From Myxococcales bacterium (GTDB taxonomy: Bacteria; Myxococcota; Kuafuiibacteriia; Kuafuiibacteriales; Kuafuiibacteriaceae): a stretch of 55,321 nt of DNA. Below are positions 44,054 to 53,817 of this stretch, one piece after another. Every line of letters starts with the position of its first letter. The stretch's first letter is position 1. The translations under genes and the position numbers were made by a program. The notes beneath the pieces are model-generated. The model saw only the letters and a program-made list of their open reading frames with translations, was not told the origin of the DNA and searched no databases. Where the stretch lies: assembly GCA_019634385.1 (NCBI GenBank), contig JAHQVK010000039.1, forward strand, positions 1 through 55,321, given 5' to 3'.

Positions 44054-45127
44054 ATGATGACTAAGTTGAGAGTACATGCCCTATCCACAGGATATCAGGT
44101 GTCGTCTGCGAGATTCAGGGTCCGGCAATACCTACCTCACCTATCTGATCTGGGTGTGGAGGTGACGGAGAGTCCGTCCCCGGTGTCACTTTGGCAGGAT
44201 GAGCCGCCCAGAATTTTTTCTCATGGGCGGTGGCTTCGCGGTAGTTATCGCGCTCTCTTCACCGCTCGTGCGATGACTGCCCGGGTTCCTGGCCTGCTTC
44301 GAAGTATGGATGCTTCATTGGTGTGGTTTCAAAAGGAACTCATTCCTGGCTTTGCAACTTTCGAGCGTTGGATGCCAAAGCCTTATATATTTGATGTTGA
44401 TGATGCGGTGTGGCTTCAAGGGCCTTGGGGCACGTCGGCGGTGGCCGCAATAGCTCAGCGAGCGCAGCTTGTGATTGCCGGAAGTCGGGCCATTGCTGAC
44501 TGGTTTGCACCTTATGCTAAGCGGGTAGAATTGTTGCCCACGCCGGTGGATACCGATGAGTTTTTTCCGGTTGCGGATCGAATCGAAGATCAACGCTGTG
44601 TTGTGGGCTGGATTGGTAGTCAGTCTTCCCTTACCTATCTTGAGCAAAAAGAAACCATGCTTGCTGCCTTCTTAGAGCAGGCTCCACTAGCGGAGTTGCG
44701 CATCGTTTGTGACCGGTCTCCGAGGTTTTCGAAATTGCCACCCAACCGTTGGTCATTTGTGAGATGGTCACCGTCCGTTGGGCCGTTTGAAGTACAACGT
44801 ATGGATATCGGCTTGATGCCGCTCCCAGACATACCGGCTGCACGATACAAATGCGGGCTGAAAATGCTTCAATATATGGCGTGTGGTATACCCGTAGTTG
44901 TCAGCCCAGTAGGGTTCAATGATGACCTGATCCGAGCCCACAAGCCGGGCCTTGGACCACAGTCAGACGCAGAATGGTTTGAGGCCTTACTAGCACTCTA
45001 TCGATCACCAGAGCTCCGCCGGGATATGGGGGAGCGAGGTCAGAAAGCTATATTGGCATTCTACTCACTTAGTTCAAGTGCACGCCGGCTTGCGGATATA
45101 ATGCAGACTGCAGTTGCTGCACACTAA
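44054..45127 (+). CDS. GT-B fold glycosyltransferase (family 4-like)
   Basis: 357 residues from ATG 44054 (a second ATG follows directly); the longer frame from 43934 would overlap the methyltransferase. Motifs are YQVSSARFRVRQYLPHL at the N-terminus, KPYIFDVDDAVWL in the middle, GWIGSQSSLTYL at the start of the second half, and the nucleotide-sugar-binding end RYKCGLKMLQYMACGIPVVV followed by SPVGFN. The Glu of the usual EX7E motif is not obvious. It is a paralogue of the next gene, with the same order of motifs. Donor and acceptor cannot be read from sequence. Confidence 0.85.
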   Translation: MMTKLRVHALSTGYQVSSARFRVRQYLPHLSDLGVEVTESPSPVSLWQDEPPRIFSHGRWLRGSYRALFTARAMTARVPGLLRSMDASLVWFQKELIPGFATFERWMPKPYIFDVDDAVWLQGPWGTSAVAAIAQRAQLVIAGSRAIADWFAPYAKRVELLPTPVDTDEFFPVADRIEDQRCVVGWIGSQSSLTYLEQKETMLAAFLEQAPLAELRIVCDRSPRFSKLPPNRWSFVRWSPSVGPFEVQRMDIGLMPLPDIPAARYKCGLKMLQYMACGIPVVVSPVGFNDDLIRAHKPGLGPQSDAEWFEALLALYRSPELRRDMGERGQKAILAFYSLSSSARRLADIMQTAVAAH

Positions 45128-45150
45128 GTAATAAGGACAGTCAAAGACGT

Positions 45151-46248
45151 ATGAAAGTGGTTGCGTTTACAAAGTATGACCGTCTGGCTGCAAGTGCTCG
45201 TGTTCGCTTTGAGAACTACATACCGTACTTGGCAAAAGAGGATATCCAGCTTTGCTTAGTTCCACTGCTTGGAGAATCTTACCTAACTCGCATTTTTGGT
45301 GAAGAGCCACCGTCGGTCTTAAGTGTAGCCAAGGCCTATCTGACCCGGTTTTTTTCCCTTCTCAGTGCCCATCAGTGGGATTTGGTCATGATCCAATATG
45401 AGCTTTTTCCATATCTCCCTGCCTGGGCCGAACAGTGGATGAAGATTACCAATACTCCCTACGTTGTGGACTATGATGATGCAATTTTTCACTGTTATGA
45501 TCAGCACAACTCACCGGTTATTCGTCGGTTGCTGCAGAATAAAATCGCTCAGGTGATGAGTGGGGCGGAGACGGTAATCGTAGGAAATAGATATCTCTCT
45601 AATTATGCAAAGCAATACAACCCTCGGGTACGCCTTATTCCGTCAGTTGTAGATCATGATCGATATCAGTTTTCCTCATCCAAAGACTCTGGACCACTAA
45701 CAATAGGGTGGATCGGGTCACCCTCTGCCTTCAGCAGTTTTCCCTTGGTGGTTCCAGCTCTGGAGCTGCTAGGCCGAGAAAGCGCAACTCGGCTTGTCAC
45801 TGTGGGCGCCCCGATCATAGAGCTCGAGCATGTAGAGGTGGAAACGCGCCCCTGGAAAGAGGTGCGAGAAGCTCAAGATCTGGCAGACATGGACATTGGT
45901 CTAATGCCACTCAGCAATCAATTCTTCAATCGGGGGAAGTGTGCGTTTAAGCTGGTTCAATATATGGCCTCCGGTTTACCAACGGTTTCATCTCCAGTGG
46001 GGGCCAACTGTGAGGTGGTCGACGGAGAGAGTGGCTTTTTTGCGAAGACCACTGAAGAGTGGCTGAATGCGCTCCGAAAACTCCGAGATAGTCCCCAACT
46101 CAGACAACAAATGGGGGAAGCGGGCCGACGTCGTGTGGTCGAGCGCTTTTCGGTTGCTAGTCAGGCGGCAAGGCTTGCATCTATTCTACGCGAAGCTCAC
46201 CAGCGTGGTGCTAGTCAAGCGTTGCATGGAACATATGGTAGGCCTTGA
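45151..46248 (+). CDS. GT-B fold glycosyltransferase, paralogue of the preceding gene
   Basis: 365 residues. The start MKVVAFTKYDRLAASARVRF and the parallel motifs YVVDYDDAIFH, TIGWIGSPSAFSS, and RGKCAFKLVQYMASGLPTVS followed by SPVGANCEVV match the neighbouring transferase. AAGGA about 13 bases upstream of ATG 45151 is a possible ribosome site. Two tandem paralogues suggest duplication and diverged specificity within one glycan pathway. Confidence 0.87.
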   Translation: MKVVAFTKYDRLAASARVRFENYIPYLAKEDIQLCLVPLLGESYLTRIFGEEPPSVLSVAKAYLTRFFSLLSAHQWDLVMIQYELFPYLPAWAEQWMKITNTPYVVDYDDAIFHCYDQHNSPVIRRLLQNKIAQVMSGAETVIVGNRYLSNYAKQYNPRVRLIPSVVDHDRYQFSSSKDSGPLTIGWIGSPSAFSSFPLVVPALELLGRESATRLVTVGAPIIELEHVEVETRPWKEVREAQDLADMDIGLMPLSNQFFNRGKCAFKLVQYMASGLPTVSSPVGANCEVVDGESGFFAKTTEEWLNALRKLRDSPQLRQQMGEAGRRRVVERFSVASQAARLASILREAHQRGASQALHGTYGRP

Positions 46249-46294
46249 TTCTCTCGGGTAGCTGTTCACTGGGGAGTTCTTATAGAACCCCATA

Positions 46295-47449
46295 ATGCGG
46301 CTGATGGCGGTGCTGGAGCGTATCGCTTCCTCAGGTACAGAGTGGCAAGCGGTTCATATTCTCTGTGAGCTTGCACGACGAGGTATTGTGGTTGACGTTG
46401 TTTCGCTGCAAGCTCCGCCACCGAAGGCGGATCCAACGCCTCTCAGAGACGCTCTAAACAAAGCGGGTGTAGAACAATTTGAGCTGGGGTTGGGTCACCG
46501 GTGGAACTTAGCCGAGGGTGCATGTAAGCTTGCTAAGCTTGCGCGGGATCGGAAAACTGACATAATTCATGGCCGGCTATATTTTGCAGGGATTCATGTC
46601 GCCGCTACCAGTAGTCTGCTTCCCAGAACGCGACGGGTTGTGTCATTTCATAATGTCATCTACGACTATCCCAATCAGGGCTCCTTGGACTATCTGAGGC
46701 GGTACATAGAAGCGACAATATTAAAAATGGGTATTCATGCTTTCGCTGCAGTTAGCACCAGTGCTGCTGAAAGTTATCAGCGGAATCTTCATCTGCGGGG
46801 GGTAGAGGTGATTCCAAATGCTGTGCCAGTGGATACAATTACCCCGCTTAGTATTGATCGCAAGCCTTTAGCCCTACAATTTGGACTTCGAGCGGAAGTT
46901 CCATGGGTTCTTATGCCCGCGCGACTTGTCTTCGAAAAGGGCCATACCTATCTCATTCAGGCGGCAAAGACTCTTCGTATGTGGGGTCTGGATTTTCAGA
47001 TCATCTGTGCGGGCTATGGTCCACTATTAGATCAGCTGCGTCGTCAAGTAGTTGCCGATTCGGTCCAGTCTCAGGTCTGTATACTGGGCTACGAAGTTCC
47101 TCGTTCAGATCTAATGCATTTGATGGATGCCAGTGAGATAGTTGTTCTTCCGTCACTATTTGAGGGATTTCCAAATACTGCGGCGGAGGCTATGGCAAAG
47201 GCTAAGCCCATTCTAGGAACCACTATCGGAGGGTTTAGAGACCTAGTCACCTCAGAAAACCATGGTCTTTTAGTTCCACCCCGTGATGCTACTGCCATTG
47301 CCAAGGCCTTGGAGAGATTGTTGGGAAACAAAGAGTTCCGGAGTACCCTAGGCACCGCCGGTCGAGAGCGGGTCAAAGACCACTTTGGTGTCCTATCCAT
47401 CGCCGACCGCTGGGAAAATTTCTATCTGAGAACGTTGGGAAGGTCTTAG
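46295..47449 (+). CDS. Glycosyltransferase family 4
   Basis: 384 residues. It has the classical retaining GT4 features: a first Rossmann half with GTEWQAVHILCELARRG and FHNVIYDYP, a second half VLMPARLVFEKGHTYLIQA, and the donor site LPSLFEGFPNTAAEAMAKAK (the E-x7-E motif), followed by GGFRDLV. It probably works on the cytoplasmic face of the inner membrane in building a lipid-linked oligosaccharide. The membrane-protein gene begins on the base after its stop. Confidence 0.93.
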   Translation: MRLMAVLERIASSGTEWQAVHILCELARRGIVVDVVSLQAPPPKADPTPLRDALNKAGVEQFELGLGHRWNLAEGACKLAKLARDRKTDIIHGRLYFAGIHVAATSSLLPRTRRVVSFHNVIYDYPNQGSLDYLRRYIEATILKMGIHAFAAVSTSAAESYQRNLHLRGVEVIPNAVPVDTITPLSIDRKPLALQFGLRAEVPWVLMPARLVFEKGHTYLIQAAKTLRMWGLDFQIICAGYGPLLDQLRRQVVADSVQSQVCILGYEVPRSDLMHLMDASEIVVLPSLFEGFPNTAAEAMAKAKPILGTTIGGFRDLVTSENHGLLVPPRDATAIAKALERLLGNKEFRSTLGTAGRERVKDHFGVLSIADRWENFYLRTLGRS

Positions 47450-48997
47450 ATGTACCAAATGCATGGAAAGGGAAAGCTCCTAGAGGGTATAAACGATGGT
47501 GCTAGCTTACTGCTAGTGATCGTTGTTGCAGTGGCCGGACTATCCGCAGGCATTGTAGGGCTCGCTATCTGTTTAGCGGTCGCATTGCTATGGGTCCTTT
47601 TCTTGATATTGAGCCGAATACAAGGTGGTCTGGGGCGTAAATCCGCAATCTTGGGTCCCCACAGTAGCTTGCAAGTTCAGCGAAGAAGATCGGCCAACAA
47701 TCTCGAGATCTCGGATAGAGTAGATGCCTTTGATCCTGCCACACCGAATTCGCTGCTTTCTCTAGACGGTAGGGTTCATAGTTTTTCCCAGGCAAAAAAG
47801 TGGCAAAAAGAAAAAAAGAAGTTCATGGACAACCTTGGACTGCTTTTTGGGGTAGCGGTGGTGGCACGGTTTGCGACCGTTATCTTGGTCAATGCGACCC
47901 CGCTATGGTTCTCATTTGGTCCCGATGCCATTACATGGGAGTATTATGGGCGGCTAATGATCTTGTCGTGGTCCCTGACGGACTGGAGTGCAAATCTCAT
48001 TCTCCAAGAACTTGGGGAGCAGTCGTTGTTTCCAATGGTCAACGCATTGGCCATACTCTTGTTTGGAAGTGCTCGTTACCCGGTATCATTCCTGAATGCT
48101 GCCATGGGTATTGGAACGGCGTTTGTAGCTGCCAAGCTAGCATTGCAGATATATAGTATTCAGGCGGCACGTCGAACCTTTATCCTGGTTCTGTTCTATC
48201 CCTCGCTCATGCTCTGGAGTGCAATGAACTTTCGTGAGGTATGGGCTCATATGACTATTCTACTCATTATGGTAGCGGGACAAAGTGTCCGGAGTCGATT
48301 TGCACCAGGATCGCTGATGTTGCTTCTAGTATCCCTCGGCTTACTCTATTTTATTAGGCCATACCTGTTTGGACTCATTCTCATACCACTGGTGGTTTCC
48401 ATGGTTGTGGTGCGAACACGACAGCTGCCGTTTGCGGTGATTGGATTAATTGGGCTCGCAGTATTTATAACTATTTACGGGCAACGTTTTGGTCTTGGTA
48501 CTGTGTTGGCTGTAGAGGAACAGCTTGAAACCATTCAAAATCTTCGAGAAGGATTGGCTTATGGTGGTAGTGCCTATGGTGAGAATGCAGATACTCGAAC
48601 AATCTCTGGAGCCCTAATCTATTTACCCTACGGCGTAGCACAGTTTTTATTTGCGCCATTTCCTTGGAACGTGCGAAGCTTTCCTCAACTCATTGCTCTA
48701 CCTGAATCTATATTTTTCTTGTATTTAGCTGGCCAAGCAGTCCGGCAAATACTATATGATATTCGCACTAGACTGAGCACAATAATTTTGCCACTTCTGA
48801 CTATTATCACTCTGACTTGTGCTTACGGACTAGTGTCAGGCAACGAAGGAACAGCTTTTCGGCACCGGGCGCAGATCGTGGTAATTACCATCATATTCTC
48901 AGCGGCAGCGCAGACTCAGCGCAGTACAGAGATTACACGTCGGCAAAACCGCTCGCCTCTTTGGCCTCGTACGTTCATTCGTTCAACTATGTCTTGA
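47450..48997 (+). CDS. Polytopic membrane protein of the glycan cluster (polymerase-like)
   Basis: 515 residues with two early helices (about 16-52), a basic cytoplasmic loop (about 55-125) and roughly ten more helices. FGPDAITWEYYGRLMI, LFYPSLMLWSAMNFREVWAH and GNEGTAFRHRAQIVV are marks of a recurring membrane family in exopolysaccharide clusters, resembling Wzy-like polymerases or GT-C enzymes. No biochemical function is established by the sequence alone. The ATG directly follows the upstream stop (TAGATG). Confidence 0.75.
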   Translation: MYQMHGKGKLLEGINDGASLLLVIVVAVAGLSAGIVGLAICLAVALLWVLFLILSRIQGGLGRKSAILGPHSSLQVQRRRSANNLEISDRVDAFDPATPNSLLSLDGRVHSFSQAKKWQKEKKKFMDNLGLLFGVAVVARFATVILVNATPLWFSFGPDAITWEYYGRLMILSWSLTDWSANLILQELGEQSLFPMVNALAILLFGSARYPVSFLNAAMGIGTAFVAAKLALQIYSIQAARRTFILVLFYPSLMLWSAMNFREVWAHMTILLIMVAGQSVRSRFAPGSLMLLLVSLGLLYFIRPYLFGLILIPLVVSMVVVRTRQLPFAVIGLIGLAVFITIYGQRFGLGTVLAVEEQLETIQNLREGLAYGGSAYGENADTRTISGALIYLPYGVAQFLFAPFPWNVRSFPQLIALPESIFFLYLAGQAVRQILYDIRTRLSTIILPLLTIITLTCAYGLVSGNEGTAFRHRAQIVVITIIFSAAAQTQRSTEITRRQNRSPLWPRTFIRSTMS

Positions 48998-49030
48998 CCC
49001 TCAGATTGGGTTACTGTTGGGAAACCTCTC

Positions 49031-50014
49031 ATGAGATCAAACCTCCTATCCATATTAGCGGAGCCAGGAACGGGTAGCCCACTAGAGATAGAATCAGTCT
49101 TCTCCGAAAATCAGACTGGCATATATGAGGGCACATTGGTATCGGTGTCCTCTGGCAAAAAGTATCCAGTAGTTCGCGGAATTCCGCGGTTCGTAGAAGG
49201 AGAAAGTTATGCGGAGTCTTTTGGTCGACAGTGGAATCAATTTCGTTGTACCCAACTAGATAGTCAAAATGGCGGCGGCTACACCCATAGGCGCTTTTAT
49301 TCTGAGACCGGCTGGTGCGCTGATGAATTGCGCGACAAGTGGGTATTAGATGCAGGATGTGGGGCAGGAAGATTTGCTGAAATAGCTGCAAAAACTGGCT
49401 GCCGCTTGGTCTGTTTAGACTATTCCTCTGCTGTAGAGGCCGTCCGGGAAACAACTGCTAGTCTGGACAATGTTGATGTTGTTCAAGGCTCTCTTCTTGA
49501 GCCGCCATTTCGACCCGGAGTGTTTGACTATACGTACTGTATTGGGGTCATTCAACATACGCCAGATCCGAATCTTGCGGTGGAAAAAGTAGTGTGGCTG
49601 ACACGTCGAGGTGGATCTTTTGCTATGACCATTTACGCACGTCGGCCATGGACTAAGTTGCACGCAAAATACTTTGTGCGTCCCCTGACAACTCGACTAC
49701 CTCAGGAGGTACTGCTACGCGGTATCAAAGTAGCTATGCCCTTGGTCTATCCGCTGGCATCTCGGGCATTTAGTCTACCGATCGTGGGGCGTATCTTCCA
49801 ATTTACCTGGCCGGTAGCAGTATATTCCGATCGCAAAGACCTTTCGTCAGCGCAGCGGTATGAGGAGTCGATTCTAGATACTTTGGATATGTTGTCTCCC
49901 ACACATGATCATCCAATGACTGCTGGGGAGGTAGATGCTGTTCTTCAGACGATGGGGGCGCAGCGTTGGAACTTCCAAACTCGTCGACCGGTTAATGTCT
50001 TGGGTGTTCACTAA
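49031..50014 (+). CDS. Class I SAM-dependent methyltransferase
   Basis: 327 residues. An N-terminal Trm112-like strand region (GSPLEIESVF, KYPVVRGIPRFV), here without zinc cysteines, is followed by a methyltransferase core: VLDAGCGAGRFAEIAAKTGC, LVCLDYSSAVEAVRE, DVVQGSLLEPPF and TYCIGVIQHTPDP. This form is common beside glycosyltransferases. It ends nine bases before repeat copy D. Confidence 0.88.
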   Translation: MRSNLLSILAEPGTGSPLEIESVFSENQTGIYEGTLVSVSSGKKYPVVRGIPRFVEGESYAESFGRQWNQFRCTQLDSQNGGGYTHRRFYSETGWCADELRDKWVLDAGCGAGRFAEIAAKTGCRLVCLDYSSAVEAVRETTASLDNVDVVQGSLLEPPFRPGVFDYTYCIGVIQHTPDPNLAVEKVVWLTRRGGSFAMTIYARRPWTKLHAKYFVRPLTTRLPQEVLLRGIKVAMPLVYPLASRAFSLPIVGRIFQFTWPVAVYSDRKDLSSAQRYEESILDTLDMLSPTHDHPMTAGEVDAVLQTMGAQRWNFQTRRPVNVLGVH

Positions 50015-50022
50015 ATTATCAG

Positions 50023-50138
50023 CTACAGCAGAAATCACTTGGGTTGAACCCAAGTTCCAGCTTCTCAGCGGGGCTATGCCCCGCTGCGCGACCCCTTGTT
50101 GATTCTAACAGAATCAATTCAAGTGGTCTTTGCTGTAG
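50023..50138 (-). repeat. Cloverleaf-forming dispersed repeat (type 1), copy D
   Basis: The best preserved copy. The ends CTACAGCAGAAATCACTTG and CAAGTGGTCTTTGCTGTAG pair at 16 of 19 positions. The inner arms are ACTTGGGTTGAACCCAAGT, AGCGGGGCTATGCCCCGCT and GATTCTAACAGAATC. The stop codon of the convergent asnB gene (50119-50121) lies within it, so the repeat encodes that protein's last residues. It could terminate both converging transcripts. Confidence 0.85.
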
Positions 50139-52038
50139 AGGTGGTTATAGGGGTTTGGGGTACATTATGCTCTGTTGCGGCATGACGGTTCTTCATCCAT
50201 AGTTCAAGAGCAAGTAGGGCCCATATCTGATAAGAGCGATCTCGTTTGCCGGTCATGTGTTCATCTAGTAGTTTGCGGACCGGAGCAATATTTAGACTGT
50301 CATAAATATATCCACGGGAAGGTGATAAGGTATCCTCGACTAGTTCGCGCAAGGGACCTTGAAACCATTGCCCGAGCGGTAGACCAAATCCCATTTTTTT
50401 TCTACGGAAGACCCAGTTGGGTACAAGTTCACTGAAGGCTTTTCGAAGTAGGTATTTACGTTGTCCCCAGTGAATTTTGTAGGACCCAGGGAGTCTAAAT
50501 GTATAATCTATGAGATCCATGTCTAAGAATGGTGACCGGGCCTCTAGCCCATAATACATACTTGACCGGTCAATTTTGACGTTAAGATCTTCTTGAAGAT
50601 AAGTTTTTGCATTGATCCGCAGTAAGGTATTAATGAGGTCCTGATCTTGGCTGGAGGATGAGGTTGAGTCTTGTCCTGGAGAGGGAAGATTCAAATACCT
50701 AGCTCGCATGAGTTTATTGAGTTCATGTGGGCGGAAAATGGCGATCCAACTATGCAAACGCTCCGAAGCGTCTCCCTCCATCCGGTGAATGAATCGAAGA
50801 ACTTGACCAGTCAGCCCGGTAGGCTCCTTAAGTTTATTGATGCTTTTTGCGCATATAGATAGATTTTGACGGAAAATTTTGGGGATATATGCTGGGTATG
50901 ACGCTGAAGAAAATCGGGGATATCCGGCAAAAAGTTCATCACCACCGTCGCCAGTGATAACTACTGAGGTATGTTGTCGAGCCAGCTGGCAAATTAGTGC
51001 TGTTGGTAATAAGCTTGTATCACCAAAAGGTTCGTCCATGTGAGATAGGAGTTCAGGAAGATAAGTAAAACAGTTAGTTTGTGCCGTGAGTTCAATATGT
51101 GTTGTGCCATAAAATTCTGCCACCTTGCGAGCATATAAACGCTCATCGTTTGGGTGGTCGGGAAAACCAAGGCAAAAGGTTTTAATTGGCTGTTGGGAGT
51201 TTCGGGACATGAGTCCTACGATAATAGAACTATCAACTCCTCCGCTAACGAATGCTCCAAGAGGAACGTCAGCCACCATGCGTCGGACTACGGCAGACTC
51301 TAGTTTATCACGAACCTCGTGAGCGGCTTTATCTATATTTGGTGGTGCTATGTATGTTGCCGGAATCGACCAAAAACTATGGACTGTGGGTCTTGGAGTG
51401 TCTTTGGTGTAGATGTGGAATGTTCCTGGATCGAGCTTGTATATTTTTTTGTAAAATGTGTCTGGGGCGGGTACATATCCGTGGGATAGGTACTGGGGAA
51501 TGGCGAAGGGGTTGATGGATGTGTCAATTCCAGGTAAGCTAAGTATAGCCTTTATTTCACTCGCAAAGGCTATTTTTTGTTGATTTTCATATACAAATAG
51601 TGGCTTTTGTCCGGTGCGATCTCGAGCAAGCATGAGGCGTTGTTGCTTGTGGTCCCAAAGAGCGTAGGCAAACATACCATTTAGGCGGGCAAGTCCACTC
51701 AGGCCAGACTCTTCGTAGGTGTGAACGATAATTTCTGTGTCTGATTGACTACGAAAAATATGACCCTTTGCGATGAGTTCTCGTCGATGGTGCTGGTGAT
51801 CATAGATCTCACCATTAAAGACCACCCATATTGATCCATTTTCGTTGGCTAGCGGTTGGGCCGCGTGTTCAGATAGATCAATTATTTGGAGACGGGTATG
51901 AGCGAGACCAACGTGACCGAAACTTTTAGTTCCGTGACTGTCAGGGCCGCGGTGGCGCAGACGGTTGGTCATTAGCTCCAGAAGGTCGCTCTGAATGGGA
52001 GCCCCGTTAGTGTGAAAGATACCAGCTATGCCACACAT
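50119..52038 (-). CDS. asnB: Asparagine synthase (glutamine-hydrolysing) type amidotransferase
   Basis: 639 residues. The N-terminal glutaminase domain begins MCGIAGIF with nucleophile Cys2, and has LRHRGPDSHG and VVFNGEIYDH. The C-terminal synthetase domain has the pyrophosphate loop GAFVSGGVDSSIIVGLM, TGDGGDELFAGY, and LNVKIDRSSMYYGLEARSPF near the substrate site. In glycan clusters such enzymes often amidate a sugar acid rather than make free asparagine; this is inference from context. The end TAKTT lies in the dispersed repeat. The start overlaps the upstream gene stop by one base (TAATG). Confidence 0.93.
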   Translation of the reverse strand: MCGIAGIFHTNGAPIQSDLLELMTNRLRHRGPDSHGTKSFGHVGLAHTRLQIIDLSEHAAQPLANENGSIWVVFNGEIYDHQHHRRELIAKGHIFRSQSDTEIIVHTYEESGLSGLARLNGMFAYALWDHKQQRLMLARDRTGQKPLFVYENQQKIAFASEIKAILSLPGIDTSINPFAIPQYLSHGYVPAPDTFYKKIYKLDPGTFHIYTKDTPRPTVHSFWSIPATYIAPPNIDKAAHEVRDKLESAVVRRMVADVPLGAFVSGGVDSSIIVGLMSRNSQQPIKTFCLGFPDHPNDERLYARKVAEFYGTTHIELTAQTNCFTYLPELLSHMDEPFGDTSLLPTALICQLARQHTSVVITGDGGDELFAGYPRFSSASYPAYIPKIFRQNLSICAKSINKLKEPTGLTGQVLRFIHRMEGDASERLHSWIAIFRPHELNKLMRARYLNLPSPGQDSTSSSSQDQDLINTLLRINAKTYLQEDLNVKIDRSSMYYGLEARSPFLDMDLIDYTFRLPGSYKIHWGQRKYLLRKAFSELVPNWVFRRKKMGFGLPLGQWFQGPLRELVEDTLSPSRGYIYDSLNIAPVRKLLDEHMTGKRDRSYQIWALLALELWMKNRHAATEHNVPQTPITTSTAKTT

Positions 52039-53273
52039 TATGTAGTCCTAAAATTTCTTGGCCACCAGCTATCGTTTTGTCTTTGAAAGCTTTGGAGAAT
52101 GTCTTGGTAGACTTGCTCATAGGCATCAATGCCTTTGCTGAGAGAGAACCACTGCTCGGCACGGGCTCGGCAGTGGCCTTGGGTCTCGGGGTGCTGAGCT
52201 AGGGCAAATAGTTTTTCTGCCCCTTTTGCCATGCTTCCTTCGCTGAGGTCTTTGAGCAGTACGCCAGTCTCTCCGTCCAAGAGTTGTTTGGAGTCTCCAA
52301 CCATGTTGCCAACTACCGGGAGACCACTTGCGAGAAACTCGCCGAGCTTAGTAGGTGATATGCCGATGGTCCCGATAGTGCCGCGGTATAAAAATAGACC
52401 TGCATAACCACACTTAATGGCAGCAGGTACTTCCGGGCGATTGAGGGAGTGATGAATCAGTTCGTTTTCGAGACTGAATGGACGAAGTGCCTGTCGGATG
52501 GGTTCGATGTTATCTCGAGTAATGACCATCAAGCGGCTAGGGGTTGCGACTCTTCTCCAGTGGCGGTAGAAGCGAACCATTTGGTCGATGAGGTTTCGGC
52601 GACTAACAGCACCGAGGTATACCAATGGAAACGTACCGCTTACTTGTCGCTGGATTTCAGAGTTGGGGCGAATGTCCGTACGAAACAGTTCAAGATCTAC
52701 ACATGTTGGAATAACATGTATCTTACTAGGGATATTGTATGGCCTTGAGTGCCGTAGATGGCTTGCCATGTTATTTGTGAGGACCGTTATAGATGCTGAA
52801 TTTTGTAAGAGCATTTTTTCTGCGTAGCGAAGGCTTCGATCAATCATGCCGTCCGCGGTCCAGCTACCGCAGTCTACGCGTTCATCCGGCCATAAACCTC
52901 TCATATCAAAGAGCAGCGGTGTGCGAGAAATACGGCAGTACGGCAGGGCGGCAGTGGCGGCTACGTAGGATCGCGCGTGGACAAATTGTGCTTTTGAGAT
53001 TTGGCCCAAGATGGAGGTTGCGAGCGCCCCCTGAGTGATATCCATGATTGTTGCTGGGACTCGAGGCCTTTGATGATATCTCAGACGTGTGGAATGTACT
53101 CGGTGAGCAGATAGACCACGAAATGACTGATTTGACGGTGGTTTTTCAAAGCTTAGGAGCTCGAATTGGTATCCTCGTTGTGCCAGGCCCTCAATATATG
53201 GGAGCACCTGACTTTGGCCTAACTGGTCGCCCATACCGTCGTAGGATACATAGACTATGGTGGTGTTGTTCAT
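52038..53273 (-). CDS. Glycosyltransferase (GT-B, family 4-like)
   Basis: 411 residues. The N-terminal half has VYVSYDGMGDQLGQSQVLPY and LLFDMRGLWPDERVDCG. The second half has FPLVYLGAVSRRN, the donor-site region GTIGISPTKLGEFLASGLPV and GDSKQLLDGETGVLL. GQSQVLPY-type transferases are frequent in exopolysaccharide loci. It is transcribed with asnB (one-base overlap), in the opposite direction to the other glycan genes. Confidence 0.88.
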   Translation of the reverse strand: MNNTTIVYVSYDGMGDQLGQSQVLPYIEGLAQRGYQFELLSFEKPPSNQSFRGLSAHRVHSTRLRYHQRPRVPATIMDITQGALATSILGQISKAQFVHARSYVAATAALPYCRISRTPLLFDMRGLWPDERVDCGSWTADGMIDRSLRYAEKMLLQNSASITVLTNNMASHLRHSRPYNIPSKIHVIPTCVDLELFRTDIRPNSEIQRQVSGTFPLVYLGAVSRRNLIDQMVRFYRHWRRVATPSRLMVITRDNIEPIRQALRPFSLENELIHHSLNRPEVPAAIKCGYAGLFLYRGTIGTIGISPTKLGEFLASGLPVVGNMVGDSKQLLDGETGVLLKDLSEGSMAKGAEKLFALAQHPETQGHCRARAEQWFSLSKGIDAYEQVYQDILQSFQRQNDSWWPRNFRTT

Positions 53274-53637
53274 ATTTCTCCTGTGTTGCTAGCCTTCATA
53301 AATATGTTATTACTTACAATTGCTGCTTTTGGGGTTGGTTGGGGGCTGATGAAGGTGTGCTTCAATGAGGGTAGTCACATTTGACTCCGTCTTTCCTGAA
53401 GAACTTGGATGCTATAGCCTGTACATAAGGTTCACTGATCTTGGCTATGCGCGTGGCTGCCACAGCGGGAACTGACCCAGTGACGATAGTCGGTGGGGAG
53501 CTGACAGCCATCTTTGAAGCAGTATGGGCTATGTTTGGGTCGAGGCTAAGGTCTCCAAGTCACCAAATAGAGAGCTTGGTCTAATTTGCATTTTTGGCGC
53601 TCCAGCGTGGCGGACAACGGGAGCAAGTTTTGGTTAA
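53274..53637. other. Intergenic stretch, possible gene remnant
   Basis: 364 bases upstream of the glycosyltransferase. A short plus-strand frame from ATG 53366 (RVVTFDSVFPEELGCYSLYI) stops after about 36 codons and might be a gene fragment. Otherwise only promoter space is expected here; no clear promoter was seen. Confidence 0.3.
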
Positions 53638-53815
53638 GGCGTGTCTTTAACCTCCGGACCGCGTTCTGACTTGTTTCCCACATTTGTGCGGGGTCGGTGG
53701 CTTTGGCACCCCTTCGGGCCTCTCCGTCCGGTACACCCCGTACCCTACCTCCGTGGCCGACCCTTCAGACACGCGGGCTACGGCGTCATCTCCACAGCCA
53801 GAGGTTAAAGATATG
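53638..53815. repeat. MITE-like dispersed repeat (type 2), copy E
   Basis: The left end GGCGTGTCTTTAACCTCCGG is intact; the right end CCAGAGGTTAAAGATATGAT is slightly decayed. The body matches copy A without its insertion (GTTCTGACTTGTTTCCCAC, CGGTGGCTTTGGCACCCC, TACGGCGTCATCTCC). It is followed after two bases by a type 1 repeat. Confidence 0.7.
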
Positions 53816-53817
53816 AT

